Shown here: piece after piece, positions 33,032-42,289 of the stretch | Layout of the letters: each line of letters opens with the position of its first letter | How positions within the stretch are numbered: position 1 is the first letter of the stretch | Assembly: GCF_016462415.1 (NCBI RefSeq) | Contig: NZ_JAEMTF010000012.1 | Location: 22,922 to 79,856 of the forward strand | Direction: 5' to 3' | DNA from: Williamsia sp. | Lineage (GTDB): Bacteria > Actinomycetota > Actinomycetes > Mycobacteriales > Mycobacteriaceae | Length of the DNA: 56,935 bases | Position numbers and translations under genes: made by a program | The notes under the pieces: model-generated | The model's database searches: none | The model's input: the letters and a program-made list of their open reading frames with translations, nothing else | What the model was told of the DNA's origin: nothing

Positions 33032-33117
33032 GAGCGAGAAACCAGGTACCCGTCCAATCGAGCGGACCCCTGTCGGCGATCGGTGGTGAGGGCGCTCACT
33101 CCTCGACCGTGACGGAG

Positions 33118-34620
<1,503 letters not shown>

Positions 34621-34791
34621 TCAGGCTTCGTCGGTGGGTGCGATCCCGAGCATGGCCAGCAGCATCCGGCACTCGTCGGCGTCGGTGGCGAACGCGGCCA
34701 CCACGCGACGCGCGGCACGGGCTGTCTCGTCTGCGACCGTCGCCAGTTCTTCGTCGGGAATGTCGGTCTTGTCCGTGGTCTTCGCTGGCAT
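34621..34791 (-). CDS. Conserved 56-aa protein upstream of otsA (Rv3489-like)
   Basis: A short gene: 56 codons opening MPAKTTDKTDIPDEEL and closing with MLLAMLGIAPTDEA. The product is acidic and mostly helical (ELATVADETARAARRVVAAF), with one Cys and no membrane segment. Its start has AGAGG just upstream, 5 nt after the thrE stop, and its stop abuts the otsA GTG, so it is translated within the operon. M. tuberculosis has a similarly small unknown gene (Rv3489) directly before otsA, which supports reality. Function unknown; a regulator or partner of OtsA is a reasonable guess. Confidence 0.75.
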   Translation of the reverse strand: MPAKTTDKTDIPDEELATVADETARAARRVVAAFATDADECRMLLAMLGIAPTDEA

Positions 34792-34796
34792 GACCT

Positions 34797-36305
34797 CTAC
34801 TTTACCCGGTTCGCCGATTCGGGTTGTGCCCGGAGCGGCTCGGTGATCGCGGTGAGCAGCGGATCGGCCACCGGCTGCGGTTCGGTGTCGGGTCGGGTGA
34901 ACCGTTTCGGTCGCAGCGCCGACCGCGCGGTGAGCAACGCGCGGGTGGGTCGCGACGGGATGCGCGGGCGGCGCAGGGTCCGGGCGATGAACTCACCGAG
35001 GGTGACGCCCGCGGCGAGCGCCGCACCGATGCCCAGCGCCGAGGCGATGGCGGTGAACCCGTCGAGCGTCTGCTCGTTGAGGACGCCGTAGAGGCCGCGA
35101 TAGACCGCCAGACCGGGCAGCAGGGGAGTGATGCCAGCGACCGCGACGACCAGCGGCGGGGTGAGTGCACGGCGGGCCAGCAGACCACCGGCGAACCCGA
35201 CGGTCAGCGCGGCCATGCCACCTGCGATGACCCCGCCGATGCCGGCGAGCGCGGCGCCCGCCGACACCGCGGCGCCGATGAGTCCGCCCATGAACGCGAC
35301 CGGCAGCGCGCGGTTCTCGGCGTAGCTGGCCAGCGCGTACGCGCCGGCCGCGATACCGCCACCGAGGATCTGGGCCGGTGCGTCGGTGAGGCCCAGTTGG
35401 GTGGTGCTGGTGATCGTCGGCAGATAGATGCCGGTGCTCTCCAGCAGTTTGATGGCCACACTGACCCCGGCGATGATGCCGCCGGTGAGGATGAGCAGTT
35501 CGAAGAATCGGGCCACGCCGGTGATCGGTGCACCGGTGATCGCATCCTGCACAGAACCGACCAGCGACAGTCCGGACAGCAATACGATCACTCCGGCGGC
35601 GATGACCAGGGTCGGGGAGATCCCGACCCCGAGTGCCTCCTGATACTGGTAGACGATCGCCGCCGGGATGACCGCGACGAATCCGCCGGCGATCTGCTGG
35701 AAGAACACCGGTGTGCCGAGGCGGTTGAGTGCCTGGTTGAGCCGGTAGATGACCGCCGTGGTGAGAAACGAGACCACCGCGACCAACCAGTTGCCGCCCA
35801 GGGTTACCGACAGCGCCGCCGCCATCGTCGACCACGCCAGCGTCGCCACCCAGCGCGCGTAGGGGTGCGGAGCCGCGATGATCTCGTCGATGACCAGGTG
35901 GGCCTCGCCCGGGGTGACGGCCAGGCTGCGGATCTTGCGGATGAGTCGGTCGACCTGGGCGAGGCGGGTGAAGTCGAGCGAGCGGTAGTGCACCGTGCGC
36001 ATCGCGGTGACCGGCGGCATCGACGACCCGCGACGGGCACTGGCCATGATCGTGTTGTAGGTCACGTCGACGTCGCATCGCTCGACGCCGAACATCCCGG
36101 CGACGAAACGGATCTGGGTCTGGGTGTCGATCGCGCCGGTACCGGAGTCGAGCAGCACCGACCCGACCTTGATGGCGAGGTCGAGGACCTCGGTGACCGC
36201 GCCGTCGTCGGTGAGATCGACAGGTTGCCGGGGTGACAGCGGCGATGTGTACGGCTCGATCGTGTCGATCGTGGCCCGTTTGGAGCCCGCCAATGGGCGC
36301 AACAT
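34797..36305 (-). CDS. Threonine/serine exporter ThrE family protein
   Basis: 502-residue membrane protein of the ThrE family, which in Corynebacterium exports threonine and serine. The N-terminal hydrophilic domain (about 1-150) contains VLLDSGTGAIDTQTQIRFVAGMFGV, typical of the PF06738 half; two bundles of about five helices follow (about 155-275 and 290-445), then a basic tail. The ATG is 6-7 nt from a TATAT-type -10, so the message is leaderless, and this -10 overlaps that of the divergent tRNA-Thr gene. It heads the operon with the 56-aa gene and otsA (gaps 5 and 0 nt). A link between amino-acid export and trehalose synthesis is not obvious; osmotic or envelope stress is one possibility. 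Confidence 0.85.
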   Translation of the reverse strand: MLRPLAGSKRATIDTIEPYTSPLSPRQPVDLTDDGAVTEVLDLAIKVGSVLLDSGTGAIDTQTQIRFVAGMFGVERCDVDVTYNTIMASARRGSSMPPVTAMRTVHYRSLDFTRLAQVDRLIRKIRSLAVTPGEAHLVIDEIIAAPHPYARWVATLAWSTMAAALSVTLGGNWLVAVVSFLTTAVIYRLNQALNRLGTPVFFQQIAGGFVAVIPAAIVYQYQEALGVGISPTLVIAAGVIVLLSGLSLVGSVQDAITGAPITGVARFFELLILTGGIIAGVSVAIKLLESTGIYLPTITSTTQLGLTDAPAQILGGGIAAGAYALASYAENRALPVAFMGGLIGAAVSAGAALAGIGGVIAGGMAALTVGFAGGLLARRALTPPLVVAVAGITPLLPGLAVYRGLYGVLNEQTLDGFTAIASALGIGAALAAGVTLGEFIARTLRRPRIPSRPTRALLTARSALRPKRFTRPDTEPQPVADPLLTAITEPLRAQPESANRVK

Positions 36306-36311
36306 CCGGCC

Positions 36312-36319
36312 GATATACT
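36312..36319. promoter_or_regulatory. Overlapping divergent -10 elements of thrE and tRNA-Thr
   Basis: Plus strand TATACT (36314-36319) is 16 nt before the mature tRNA 5' end; minus strand TATATC (36312-36317) is 6 nt before the thrE ATG. The two hexamers share four bases. Confidence 0.55.
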
Positions 36320-36335
36320 CACGCACGAGACACAC

Positions 36336-36410
36336 GCCTCCTTAGCTCAGCGGTAGAGCACTCGCCTTGTAAGCGAAAGGTCGTCGGTTCAATCCCGACA
36401 GGAGGCTCCA
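36336..36410 (+). tRNA. tRNA-Thr (anticodon TGT)
   Basis: 75 nt including an encoded CCA. The acceptor arms GCCTCCT and AGGAGGC pair fully; the D arm is AGCTCAGCGGTAGAGC; the anticodon loop CTTGTAA has TGT at 36368-36370; the T arm is GTCGGTTCAATCCCGAC. TGT reads ACA/ACG threonine codons, which are rare in this high-GC genome. It shares its promoter region with a divergent threonine/serine exporter gene. Confidence 0.97.
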
Positions 36411-36440
36411 CGAGTCCGATCACACTGTCGCTGAACACGA

Positions 36441-36446
36441 TAATCT
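36441..36446 (+). promoter_or_regulatory. Candidate leaderless -10 (TAATCT) for xdhC-like gene
   Basis: TAATCT, exactly 6 nt before the ATG. Confidence 0.5.
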
Positions 36447-36452
36447 CTTTTG

Positions 36453-37544
36453 ATGCTCGACATCCTCGACGCCCTCGTCGTCGGGTCCACCCGATCGCCG
36501 GTGGCACTCGCGCGGATCGTCGGTGTCACCGGATCGTCCCCGCGCACGGTGGGTTCCGCGCTGGTGGTGACCGGCGACGGAGACGTCGTCGGGTCGTTGT
36601 CGTCCGGGTGTGTCGAGGCGGCGGTCGTCGCCGCTGCCGTCGACGTGATCGCCACCGGCGAACCATCGTTCGAGCGCTTCGGCGGATCCGACATCGACCC
36701 GTTCGCGGTCGGACTCACCTGTGGCGGCGAGATCGAGGTGCTCATCGAACGCGTCGACGACCCTTCCGTCTTCCTCGACCTGCGCGCTCGGATCGCCGCA
36801 CGCACGCCGTGTGCGCTCGTGACCACCGTCGGTGCACCCACACTGCGCACGGTGCTGACGACCGCGCAGCGGTATGAACCGAATTCGCCGTGGAACCGGG
36901 TCGATCGCTATTCCCGCGCGTTGCTCGCTGTCGGTCGCAGCGGGATCGTCGGTGGCAGCGAGGTCAACAACGGCGACGAGGCGGCCGGGTGCCGTCGGCC
37001 GGTCTTCGTGCAGTCGTTCGCGACCGCGCCGCGGATGATCCTGGCCGGGGCCAACGATTTCGTCCGCGCGCTCACCGACACCGCCCGGACGCTCGGCTAC
37101 GCGGTGACGGTCGTCGACGCCCGCGCCACTTTCGCAACACCGCAACGCTTTCCGCGTGCCGACGCCGTCGTGGTCGACTGGCCGGACCGCTACCTCCGCG
37201 CCGAACACGCGGCCGGACGCCTGGACGGGCGGACCGTGGTCGCGGTGATGACACACGACGACAAGTTCGACGTCCCGACGATCGTGGCGGCCCTCACCCT
37301 CGGCAGGTTCGCGTACGTCGGTGCTCTGGGATCCCGTCGTACCCACGCTGATCGGCGGTCGCGCCTCGTCGACGCGGGCGTGGCCCCTGAGGACCTCTCC
37401 CGTCTGCACAGCCCGATGGGCCTCGACCTCGATGCCCGCACCCCCGAGGAGACGGCGGTGTCGATCGCCGCGCAGATCATCGCGGTGCGCTCGGACGCCT
37501 CCGCGCGGCCCCTGTCGATCCTCAACGGCCCGATCCACCGGTAG
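36453..37544 (+). CDS. XdhC/CoxI family protein
   Basis: 363-residue protein of the XdhC family, which in characterised systems binds molybdenum cofactor and inserts the sulfurated form into xanthine dehydrogenase or CO dehydrogenase. The N-terminal XdhC_CoxI domain has VGVTGSSPRTVGSALVV and GSLSSGCVEAAVV (the conserved SGC Cys); GLTCGGEIEVLIE follows; the C-terminal Rossmann-like domain contains VTVVDARATFATPQRFP, MTHDDKFDVP and YVGALGSRRTHADR. No molybdoenzyme gene lies within the window, so its client is elsewhere. ATG 36453 is preceded by TAATCT at 6 nt; the TTG one codon earlier is unlikely. Confidence 0.9.
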   Translation: MLDILDALVVGSTRSPVALARIVGVTGSSPRTVGSALVVTGDGDVVGSLSSGCVEAAVVAAAVDVIATGEPSFERFGGSDIDPFAVGLTCGGEIEVLIERVDDPSVFLDLRARIAARTPCALVTTVGAPTLRTVLTTAQRYEPNSPWNRVDRYSRALLAVGRSGIVGGSEVNNGDEAAGCRRPVFVQSFATAPRMILAGANDFVRALTDTARTLGYAVTVVDARATFATPQRFPRADAVVVDWPDRYLRAEHAAGRLDGRTVVAVMTHDDKFDVPTIVAALTLGRFAYVGALGSRRTHADRRSRLVDAGVAPEDLSRLHSPMGLDLDARTPEETAVSIAAQIIAVRSDASARPLSILNGPIHR

Positions 37545-37554
37545 CCCGCCACTG

Positions 37555-37570
37555 TGTGATCGGTGTCACG
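37555..37570. promoter_or_regulatory. CRP/GlxR-like site upstream of the CsbD gene
   Basis: TGTGA-N6-TCACG, nine of ten consensus bases, about 90 bp before the CsbD start. Confidence 0.55.
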
Positions 37571-37659
37571 CGGGATGTGGAGTGCAGAACTTCGTCGGTC
37601 CACGACTCACTGGATGTAACCGCGGCACCCCGGTCGCGGAACCTGAGGAAGGAATCATC

Positions 37660-37830
37660 ATGGGAATCGTCGACAAGGCCAAGAACGCTGCAGAAGACGC
37701 GATCGGCAAGGCCAAGGAGGTCGTCGGTGACGTGACCGACAACAAGGACCTCGAGGCCGAGGGCAAGAAGGACCAGGGCGTCTCCGGCGCCAAGAAGGTC
37801 GGCGAGAACATCAAGGACAAGCTGAGCTGA
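37660..37830 (+). CDS. CsbD family stress protein
   Basis: 56-residue hydrophilic protein of the CsbD/YjbJ family: MGIVDKAKNAAEDAIGKAKE then EVVGDVTDNKDLEAEGKKDQ, the duplicated helix pattern of the family. CsbD proteins are induced in general stress in many bacteria but their biochemical role is unknown. The Shine-Dalgarno AGGAAGGAA and ATG are clear. A CRP/GlxR-like palindrome about 90 bp upstream suggests catabolite control. A perfect 11-bp hairpin follows. Confidence 0.9.
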   Translation: MGIVDKAKNAAEDAIGKAKEVVGDVTDNKDLEAEGKKDQGVSGAKKVGENIKDKLS

Positions 37831-37865
37831 TCGGCCCTTGATCCGCCGCTCGCCACACGCTCGTC

Positions 37866-37892
37866 GGGTCGCCGCCCATCCGGCGGCGACCC
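37866..37892. terminator. Terminator hairpin after csbD-like gene
   Basis: GGGTCGCCGCC (37866-37876) pairs perfectly with GGCGGCGACCC (37882-37892), CATCC loop. Confidence 0.7.
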
Positions 37893-37971
37893 GCAGGGCC
37901 GCGATCCGGCCACCCGCCGTCGCCCCGCCCTGACCCATCCACTTTCATCACCCCAGAGAGAAGGCATCACC

Positions 37972-38241
37972 ATGGCCACCGCCACCACCGAGACCACCAC
38001 CCACCGTTCCGGACGCCGCACCTTCGGCGCCGCGTCGAAGCTGATGCTCGCCGTCGCGACCGTTCTCGTCGCCGCGCTCGTCGTCTTCGTCCTGCAGAAC
38101 ACGGTGCACACCTCCATCAGCTTCATCGCCTGGGATTTCGATCTGGGTGTCGGTGTCGCGCTGCTGGGTTCGGCGGTTGTCGGTGCCGTGGTCGCGTTGA
38201 CCCTCAGTGGAGCCGTGCGCGCCCGCCGCGCCCTGCGCTGA
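37972..38241 (+). CDS. LapA-like (DUF1049) small membrane protein
   Basis: 89-residue membrane protein of the LapA/DUF1049 type: a Thr/Arg-rich N-terminus, helix 1 (LMLAVATVLVAALVVFVLQNT), the characteristic QNTVHTSISFIAWDFDLGVGVALL linker and helix 2. In E. coli LapA/LapB act in lipopolysaccharide assembly, but actinobacteria lack LPS, so the role here is unknown. ATG preceded by GAGAGAAGG. A terminator shared with the convergent FNT gene follows. Confidence 0.85.
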   Translation: MATATTETTTHRSGRRTFGAASKLMLAVATVLVAALVVFVLQNTVHTSISFIAWDFDLGVGVALLGSAVVGAVVALTLSGAVRARRALR

Positions 38242-38257
38242 TCTCGTCCGCTCCACC

Positions 38258-38296
38258 AGACCCCGTCGCGATGAGTTCTCGGTCGCGGCGGGGTCT
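38258..38296. terminator. Bidirectional terminator between LapA-like and FNT genes
   Basis: AGACCCCGTCGCGA (38258-38271) pairs with TCGCGGCGGGGTCT (38283-38296) with one T-G wobble; 11-nt loop. Confidence 0.7.
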
Positions 38297-38316
38297 GTTG
38301 TCGTGGTCGAAGGGCG

Positions 38317-39120
38317 TCAGCGCTCGCGTTCCTCCGCGACGAGTTCCTTGGTGCGGAGCAGTCGCAGCGCCGTCACCAGGACCACGCCACCGATGATGTT
38401 GAACGCGGTGGTGTACCAGAACCAGTTCAGCCAGTCGAGATAGCTGACCTCGGCGCCGGTCTGGATGGCGCCGAAGATGATCAGCGAGTCCAGGACCGAA
38501 TGGAACAGCTGCAGCCCGGCCAGCAGGAACGCGGCACCCACGGCCGCCACGATCTTCGCGACGTCGGACTGCGTGCCCTGCTGCATCCGGGTCAGCAGGG
38601 TCATCGTGGCCCCACCGAGTACCGCCAGACAGATCGACTGCAACGCCAGCGGTGCGTCGACGAAGTGGAGCGCGGATTCGCTCAGCACCCCGGACCATTC
38701 AGGGAACGCCCGGGTGATGATCCACATGATCGCCCACCCACCGACGAGGTTGGCCGCGAGCGTCCCGACCCACAACTTGGCCAGCTGGGCGACGGATCCG
38801 TTCCGCGAGACCACCGCCGCGACGGGCATGAGGAAGTCCTCGGTGAACAGTTCACTGTGCGCCAGGAAGATCGCGATGAGCCCGATGCCGAACGCCAGGC
38901 CGGCGAGCAGGTGATTGCCGGTCTCGTGCAGCACGGCCAGCATCGCCATGATCCCCAGGGCTACCTCGATCCCGCCGAACAGGCCGGTGATGATCACCGT
39001 CCGGACGGTGCGGTGCAGCCGCTCGGCCCCCTCGGTGACGATGACCTCGAAGCTGTCCTCGAGTTCGCTCTCGAGGGGACCGTCATTGCGACCGATGCTG
39101 CGGCGTTGCTCCTCGGTCAT
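38317..39120 (-). CDS. Formate/nitrite transporter (FNT) family protein
   Basis: 267-residue protein with six predicted membrane helices. Segment VIITGLFGGIEVALGIM begins the first helix, HSELFTEDFLMPVAAV is the FNT re-entrant signature (normally F(Y/F)TE) and LWVGTLAANLVGGW is the second. It is closer to the YfdC subgroup, which has an extended acidic N-terminus as here. Transported anion unknown. Its ATG overlaps the stop of the upstream hydrolase by 4 bp, indicating coupled translation. Confidence 0.85.
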   Translation of the reverse strand: MTEEQRRSIGRNDGPLESELEDSFEVIVTEGAERLHRTVRTVIITGLFGGIEVALGIMAMLAVLHETGNHLLAGLAFGIGLIAIFLAHSELFTEDFLMPVAAVVSRNGSVAQLAKLWVGTLAANLVGGWAIMWIITRAFPEWSGVLSESALHFVDAPLALQSICLAVLGGATMTLLTRMQQGTQSDVAKIVAAVGAAFLLAGLQLFHSVLDSLIIFGAIQTGAEVSYLDWLNWFWYTTAFNIIGGVVLVTALRLLRTKELVAEERER

Positions 39121-39905
39121 CCGCGGCCGCCGTGCGCCCCGACCCACTCCAGGACCGACTTCGCCACGTCGGACCAGTCGTTGTCGATGACCAGCGAGTG
39201 TCCCCGGTCGGCGAAGGTGCGTCGCTCGGTCACGGCATCGGCGTGGCGATACGACTCGAAACTGGACGTCGGCGCGGTGTCGTCGGTGGTCTGACCCCGG
39301 CCACTGGAGACGAGGAGCAGGGGTCCGCGGGCGGGGTCGTCCGCCGCGGGCGGCTCACTGCCCGCGAACTCGGTCTCGAACATGAGGGCCCCGGACGCGG
39401 GGATCGTCCATCGTTCGTACAGGCTGTCCGATTCGTCCTCGCTGATGGCGTTGCCGAACACCGATCGGAACTGGCGGTTGTTCAGGTTGACCTCGCGGCC
39501 ACGGTTGGCCGGGTTCGCCATGGCCGGATACTCGGCGATCAACTGCGAGATGGGCTGCGGGAGTTCCTCACTCAGACGGGCCGGGTCGATGGCGACAGCG
39601 GCCGACGCGAGTCCCCTGGCGAGCAGGTACTCCGCGACGAGACCGCCGTGGGAGTGACCGACCACCACCGGCGGGCTGTCGAACTCGGCGGCGATGCGCG
39701 CATAGTGCGTGGCGACCTCGGCGATGCCCATGCCCACCACGTCCTCGCCGCGTTGGCGGCACTTGAACACCGAGGAGTGCTCGCGCGGCCATCCGGGTGC
39801 GGACGCGGGGATGCCCTCGGCGACGAACAGATCGATCCAGGGTTTCCAGGTGGACGAGTGCAGCCAGAGGCCGTGGACGAAGATCACCGGTGCGGATGCG
39901 GCCAT
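39117..39905 (-). CDS. Alpha/beta hydrolase
   Basis: 262-residue hydrolase: oxyanion motif IFVHGLWLHSS, nucleophile VVGHSHGGLV, C-terminal His in FADRGHSLVID. No signal peptide. The ATG at 39905 is chosen because AAGGAG stands 6 nt upstream; an ATG five codons earlier overlaps that Shine-Dalgarno. Substrate unknown. Its stop overlaps the FNT start (ATGA), so they form one operon. Confidence 0.85.
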   Translation of the reverse strand: MAASAPVIFVHGLWLHSSTWKPWIDLFVAEGIPASAPGWPREHSSVFKCRQRGEDVVGMGIAEVATHYARIAAEFDSPPVVVGHSHGGLVAEYLLARGLASAAVAIDPARLSEELPQPISQLIAEYPAMANPANRGREVNLNNRQFRSVFGNAISEDESDSLYERWTIPASGALMFETEFAGSEPPAADDPARGPLLLVSSGRGQTTDDTAPTSSFESYRHADAVTERRTFADRGHSLVIDNDWSDVAKSVLEWVGAHGGRG

Positions 39906-40022
39906 GTGGCGCTCCTTCATCGATAGCGGAACAGGCCCGATGCTGGAGACGCTGCGGCGTCCCGAGATCCGGGACACGATTCGACGCTACTCGGATGCGG
40001 GCGTCCGCGGAGGGCAACGACG

Positions 40023-40028
40023 TAGGGT
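40023..40028 (+). promoter_or_regulatory. Candidate leaderless -10 (TAGGGT) for ridA-like gene
   Basis: TAGGGT, 7 nt before the ATG. Confidence 0.5.
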
Positions 40029-40035
40029 GGACCCC

Positions 40036-40437
40036 ATGTCGCAGTTACGCCTGAACGGCTCCGAAACCCTCTACGACGGTGGATTCACCTACAGCGCAAC
40101 GGCGTTGCCCGGTTCGATCATCTTCACCGCCGGCGCTGCACCCACCGAGGCGGACGGATCTACCTTCGGGCCCGGCGACGTACAGGCCCAGGCACGCCAA
40201 TGCATGCTCAACCTCACCACCATCCTGTCCGAGGCGGGCGCTTCTCTCTCGGACGTGGCCAAGGTGACCGTCTACGTCGCCGAGGGTCTGCAGGCCGACC
40301 TCTCGGTGGCCTGGGACGCGGTGGTCGAGGCCTTCGGTGCCCACAAGCCGGCGGGCACCCTCATCGGTGTCACCGTGCTCGCCCACGACGGTCAGCTCGT
40401 CGAGATCGAGGCGATCGCGGCCATCCCGCAGAACTGA
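40036..40437 (+). CDS. RidA family protein
   Basis: 133-residue protein of the RidA/YjgF family, which hydrolyses reactive enamine/imine intermediates of amino-acid metabolism. Conserved parts are YSATALPGSIIFTAG, ARQCMLNLTTILSEAGASLSDVAKVTVYV and ALIGV-type PAGTLIGVTVLAHDGQLVEIEAIA. The catalytic Arg of archetypal RidA (RxxC in the C-terminal part) is not clearly present, so it may belong to a divergent subgroup. Leaderless start with TAGGGT at 7 nt. Confidence 0.85.
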   Translation: MSQLRLNGSETLYDGGFTYSATALPGSIIFTAGAAPTEADGSTFGPGDVQAQARQCMLNLTTILSEAGASLSDVAKVTVYVAEGLQADLSVAWDAVVEAFGAHKPAGTLIGVTVLAHDGQLVEIEAIAAIPQN

Positions 40438-40448
40438 CCCGCACCTCG

Positions 40449-41648
40449 ATGCCCACCCGGTTGCGAGTCACCGCCGCGCAGAGACGCGCTCGCATGCTGC
40501 GACGGCACCTGTTGACCGACACCGCACGGGCCGACGGCGCCCTCGAGGTGGCGCAGGCCGTCGTCGCGTTGCACGCCACCTGCCCGCCGACGGTGTTCAT
40601 GTCGGTGTGGGCGCGCACAACGGGTTTCGTGCCCGACGATCTCCAGTCCCTGCTCTACGAGTCGCGGTCGCTGGTCAAACAGCTGGCGATGCGTCGCACC
40701 GTGTTCGTCGTGGATCGTGCGACCCTCGCCGATGCGGTCAGCGCCGTCGGTCCGCGGGTCGCGGCGAGCGAACGGACCAACATGCTGCGCGATCTGCGCC
40801 GCAGCACTGATTTCCCGGACCCCGAGGGCTGGATCGAGGCCGCACGCTCCGCCGTCGCCACCGAACTGTCCGACGGCACCCTCGCGTCGTCGTCGGAACT
40901 CCGCAAGCGCCTGCCGGAACTCGACGGCGTCATCGTCTCCGGCCCGCTCGACACCTGGGGTGGGTCGTCCCCGATGGGGCCGCGGGTGCTCAACATGATG
41001 AGCGCGGCCGGCGACATCGTCCGCGGACCCAACACCGCAGGCTGGCACGTCTCGCGCCCCCGCTGGTCGTCGATGCCGCGCTGGCTGGGTGCCGAGCTCC
41101 CGCTCGTCGATCCCGAATCCGGACATCGGGCCATGGTGGAGCGGTGGCTGCGATCCTTCGGGCCCGGCACCGAGACCGACATCGTGTGGTGGTTGGGATC
41201 GACGAAGAAGGCGGTCCGGACGGCGTTGGCGCAGCTCGACGCGGTGGAGGTGGACATCGAGGTCGACACCGACCGGTTCGAGGTCGGATATCTGCTGCCC
41301 GACGATCTCGACCCCGTCGAGCCGGTACCGCCCACCGGGGCCGTCCTGCCCGAACTCGACCCCACGACCATGGGGTGGAAACAGCGCGGGTGGTATCTCG
41401 GTGCGCACGGGGCGGAGATGTTCGACCGCAACGGCAACGGCGGTCAGAGCATCTGGTGGGACGGCCGGATCGTCGGCGGATGGTTCCTCCGGCCGGACGG
41501 CTCGACCGGGCTGCATCCCCTGGAGAAGCTGTCGCGCGGCGCCACGAAGGACCTGACCGCACGTGCCGACGCCCTGGCCGGCTGGCTCGGTGAGGTGCGG
41601 CCGAAGCCGGGGTATCCGGCCCCGTTCATGCGGAACACCGCCTCGTGA
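40449..41648 (+). CDS. Winged helix DNA-binding domain-containing protein (HTH_42)
   Basis: 399-residue protein of the winged-helix (YcaQ/AlkX-like) family. Opening motif LRVTAAQRRARMLRRHLL and VAQAVVALHATCPPTVFMSVWART are typical, as are ESRSLVKQLAMRRTVFVV and, near the end, WWDGRIVGGWFLRPDG. Family members include glycosylases that open DNA interstrand cross-links (YcaQ/AZL); the catalytic QxD-type motif is not obvious here, so function is open. ATG is 11 nt after the ridA stop. It is followed 13 nt later by a DNA-alkyl repair gene, which supports a DNA-repair context. Confidence 0.8.
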   Translation: MPTRLRVTAAQRRARMLRRHLLTDTARADGALEVAQAVVALHATCPPTVFMSVWARTTGFVPDDLQSLLYESRSLVKQLAMRRTVFVVDRATLADAVSAVGPRVAASERTNMLRDLRRSTDFPDPEGWIEAARSAVATELSDGTLASSSELRKRLPELDGVIVSGPLDTWGGSSPMGPRVLNMMSAAGDIVRGPNTAGWHVSRPRWSSMPRWLGAELPLVDPESGHRAMVERWLRSFGPGTETDIVWWLGSTKKAVRTALAQLDAVEVDIEVDTDRFEVGYLLPDDLDPVEPVPPTGAVLPELDPTTMGWKQRGWYLGAHGAEMFDRNGNGGQSIWWDGRIVGGWFLRPDGSTGLHPLEKLSRGATKDLTARADALAGWLGEVRPKPGYPAPFMRNTAS

Positions 41649-41661
41649 TGGCGGTGCGAGC

Positions 41662-42204
41662 ATGACCCGCGACGACCGCGGTTTCACCCTGTTCGACACC
41701 GCGTTGGGTATCTGCGGGCTGGCCTGGGATCTCCAGGACCGCATCGTCGCCGTCGCGTTGCCCGAGTCGGACGCGAACGACGTCGCCGTCTATCTGCGCG
41801 GTTTCGACGCGACCGAGCAGACCCCACCGGAGGCCGTCGCCGAGGCGGCGGAGTCCATCGTCCGTCTGTTCGCCGGTGAGGACGTCGACCTGTCGGCGAT
41901 CGTGGTCCACGTCTCCGACCTCCCCGAGTTCGATCAACGCGTCTACGCCGTCACCCGGTCCATCCCACGGGGCCGCACCCTGACCTACGGGCAGGTGGCG
42001 GCCCGGATCGGTCAGCCGCTGGCTGCGCAGGCGGTCGGGCGATCGCTGGGCCGCAACCCCATACCGGTCGTCATCCCGTGTCACCGCGTGCTCGGGGCAG
42101 GAACCGAGGTGGGAGGGTTCTCGGCACCCGGCGGAGCGGCGACCAAGGGGCGGATCCTGGCCGCCGAGAGCGTCCCGGGGTTCGGTGAACCCACGCTCTT
42201 CTGA
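41662..42204 (+). CDS. ogt: Methylated-DNA--protein-cysteine S-methyltransferase
   Basis: 180-residue suicide repair protein that takes methyl groups from O6-methylguanine. The C-terminal core contains LTYGQVAARIGQPLAAQAVGRSLGRNPIPVVIPCHRVLG with the acceptor Cys in PCHRV (split across about 118-160). The N-terminal domain (about 1-95) is short and degenerate. ATG 41662 is 13 nt after the winged-helix stop, so it is in the ridA/wHTH operon. Together with the 3-methyladenine glycosylase at the left edge, this is the second alkylation-repair gene in the window. Confidence 0.92.
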   Translation: MTRDDRGFTLFDTALGICGLAWDLQDRIVAVALPESDANDVAVYLRGFDATEQTPPEAVAEAAESIVRLFAGEDVDLSAIVVHVSDLPEFDQRVYAVTRSIPRGRTLTYGQVAARIGQPLAAQAVGRSLGRNPIPVVIPCHRVLGAGTEVGGFSAPGGAATKGRILAAESVPGFGEPTLF

Positions 42205-42228
42205 CGGCTCACGTGGTGCGATGAGAGT

Positions 42229-42246
42229 TCACAGCGAGCTGCCAGG
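42229..42246 (+). promoter_or_regulatory. PhoP-type direct repeat upstream of phoP
   Basis: TCACAGC-N4-TGCCAGG, matching the published mycobacterial PhoP box pattern (TCACAGC-N4-TCACAGC) closely in the first half and partly in the second. It ends 43 bp before the phoP ATG, consistent with autoregulation. Confidence 0.65.
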
Positions 42247-42289
42247 AAGTGTTCAGCGGTGGCCCAGCGTAAACACGGAAGGTGGCACC

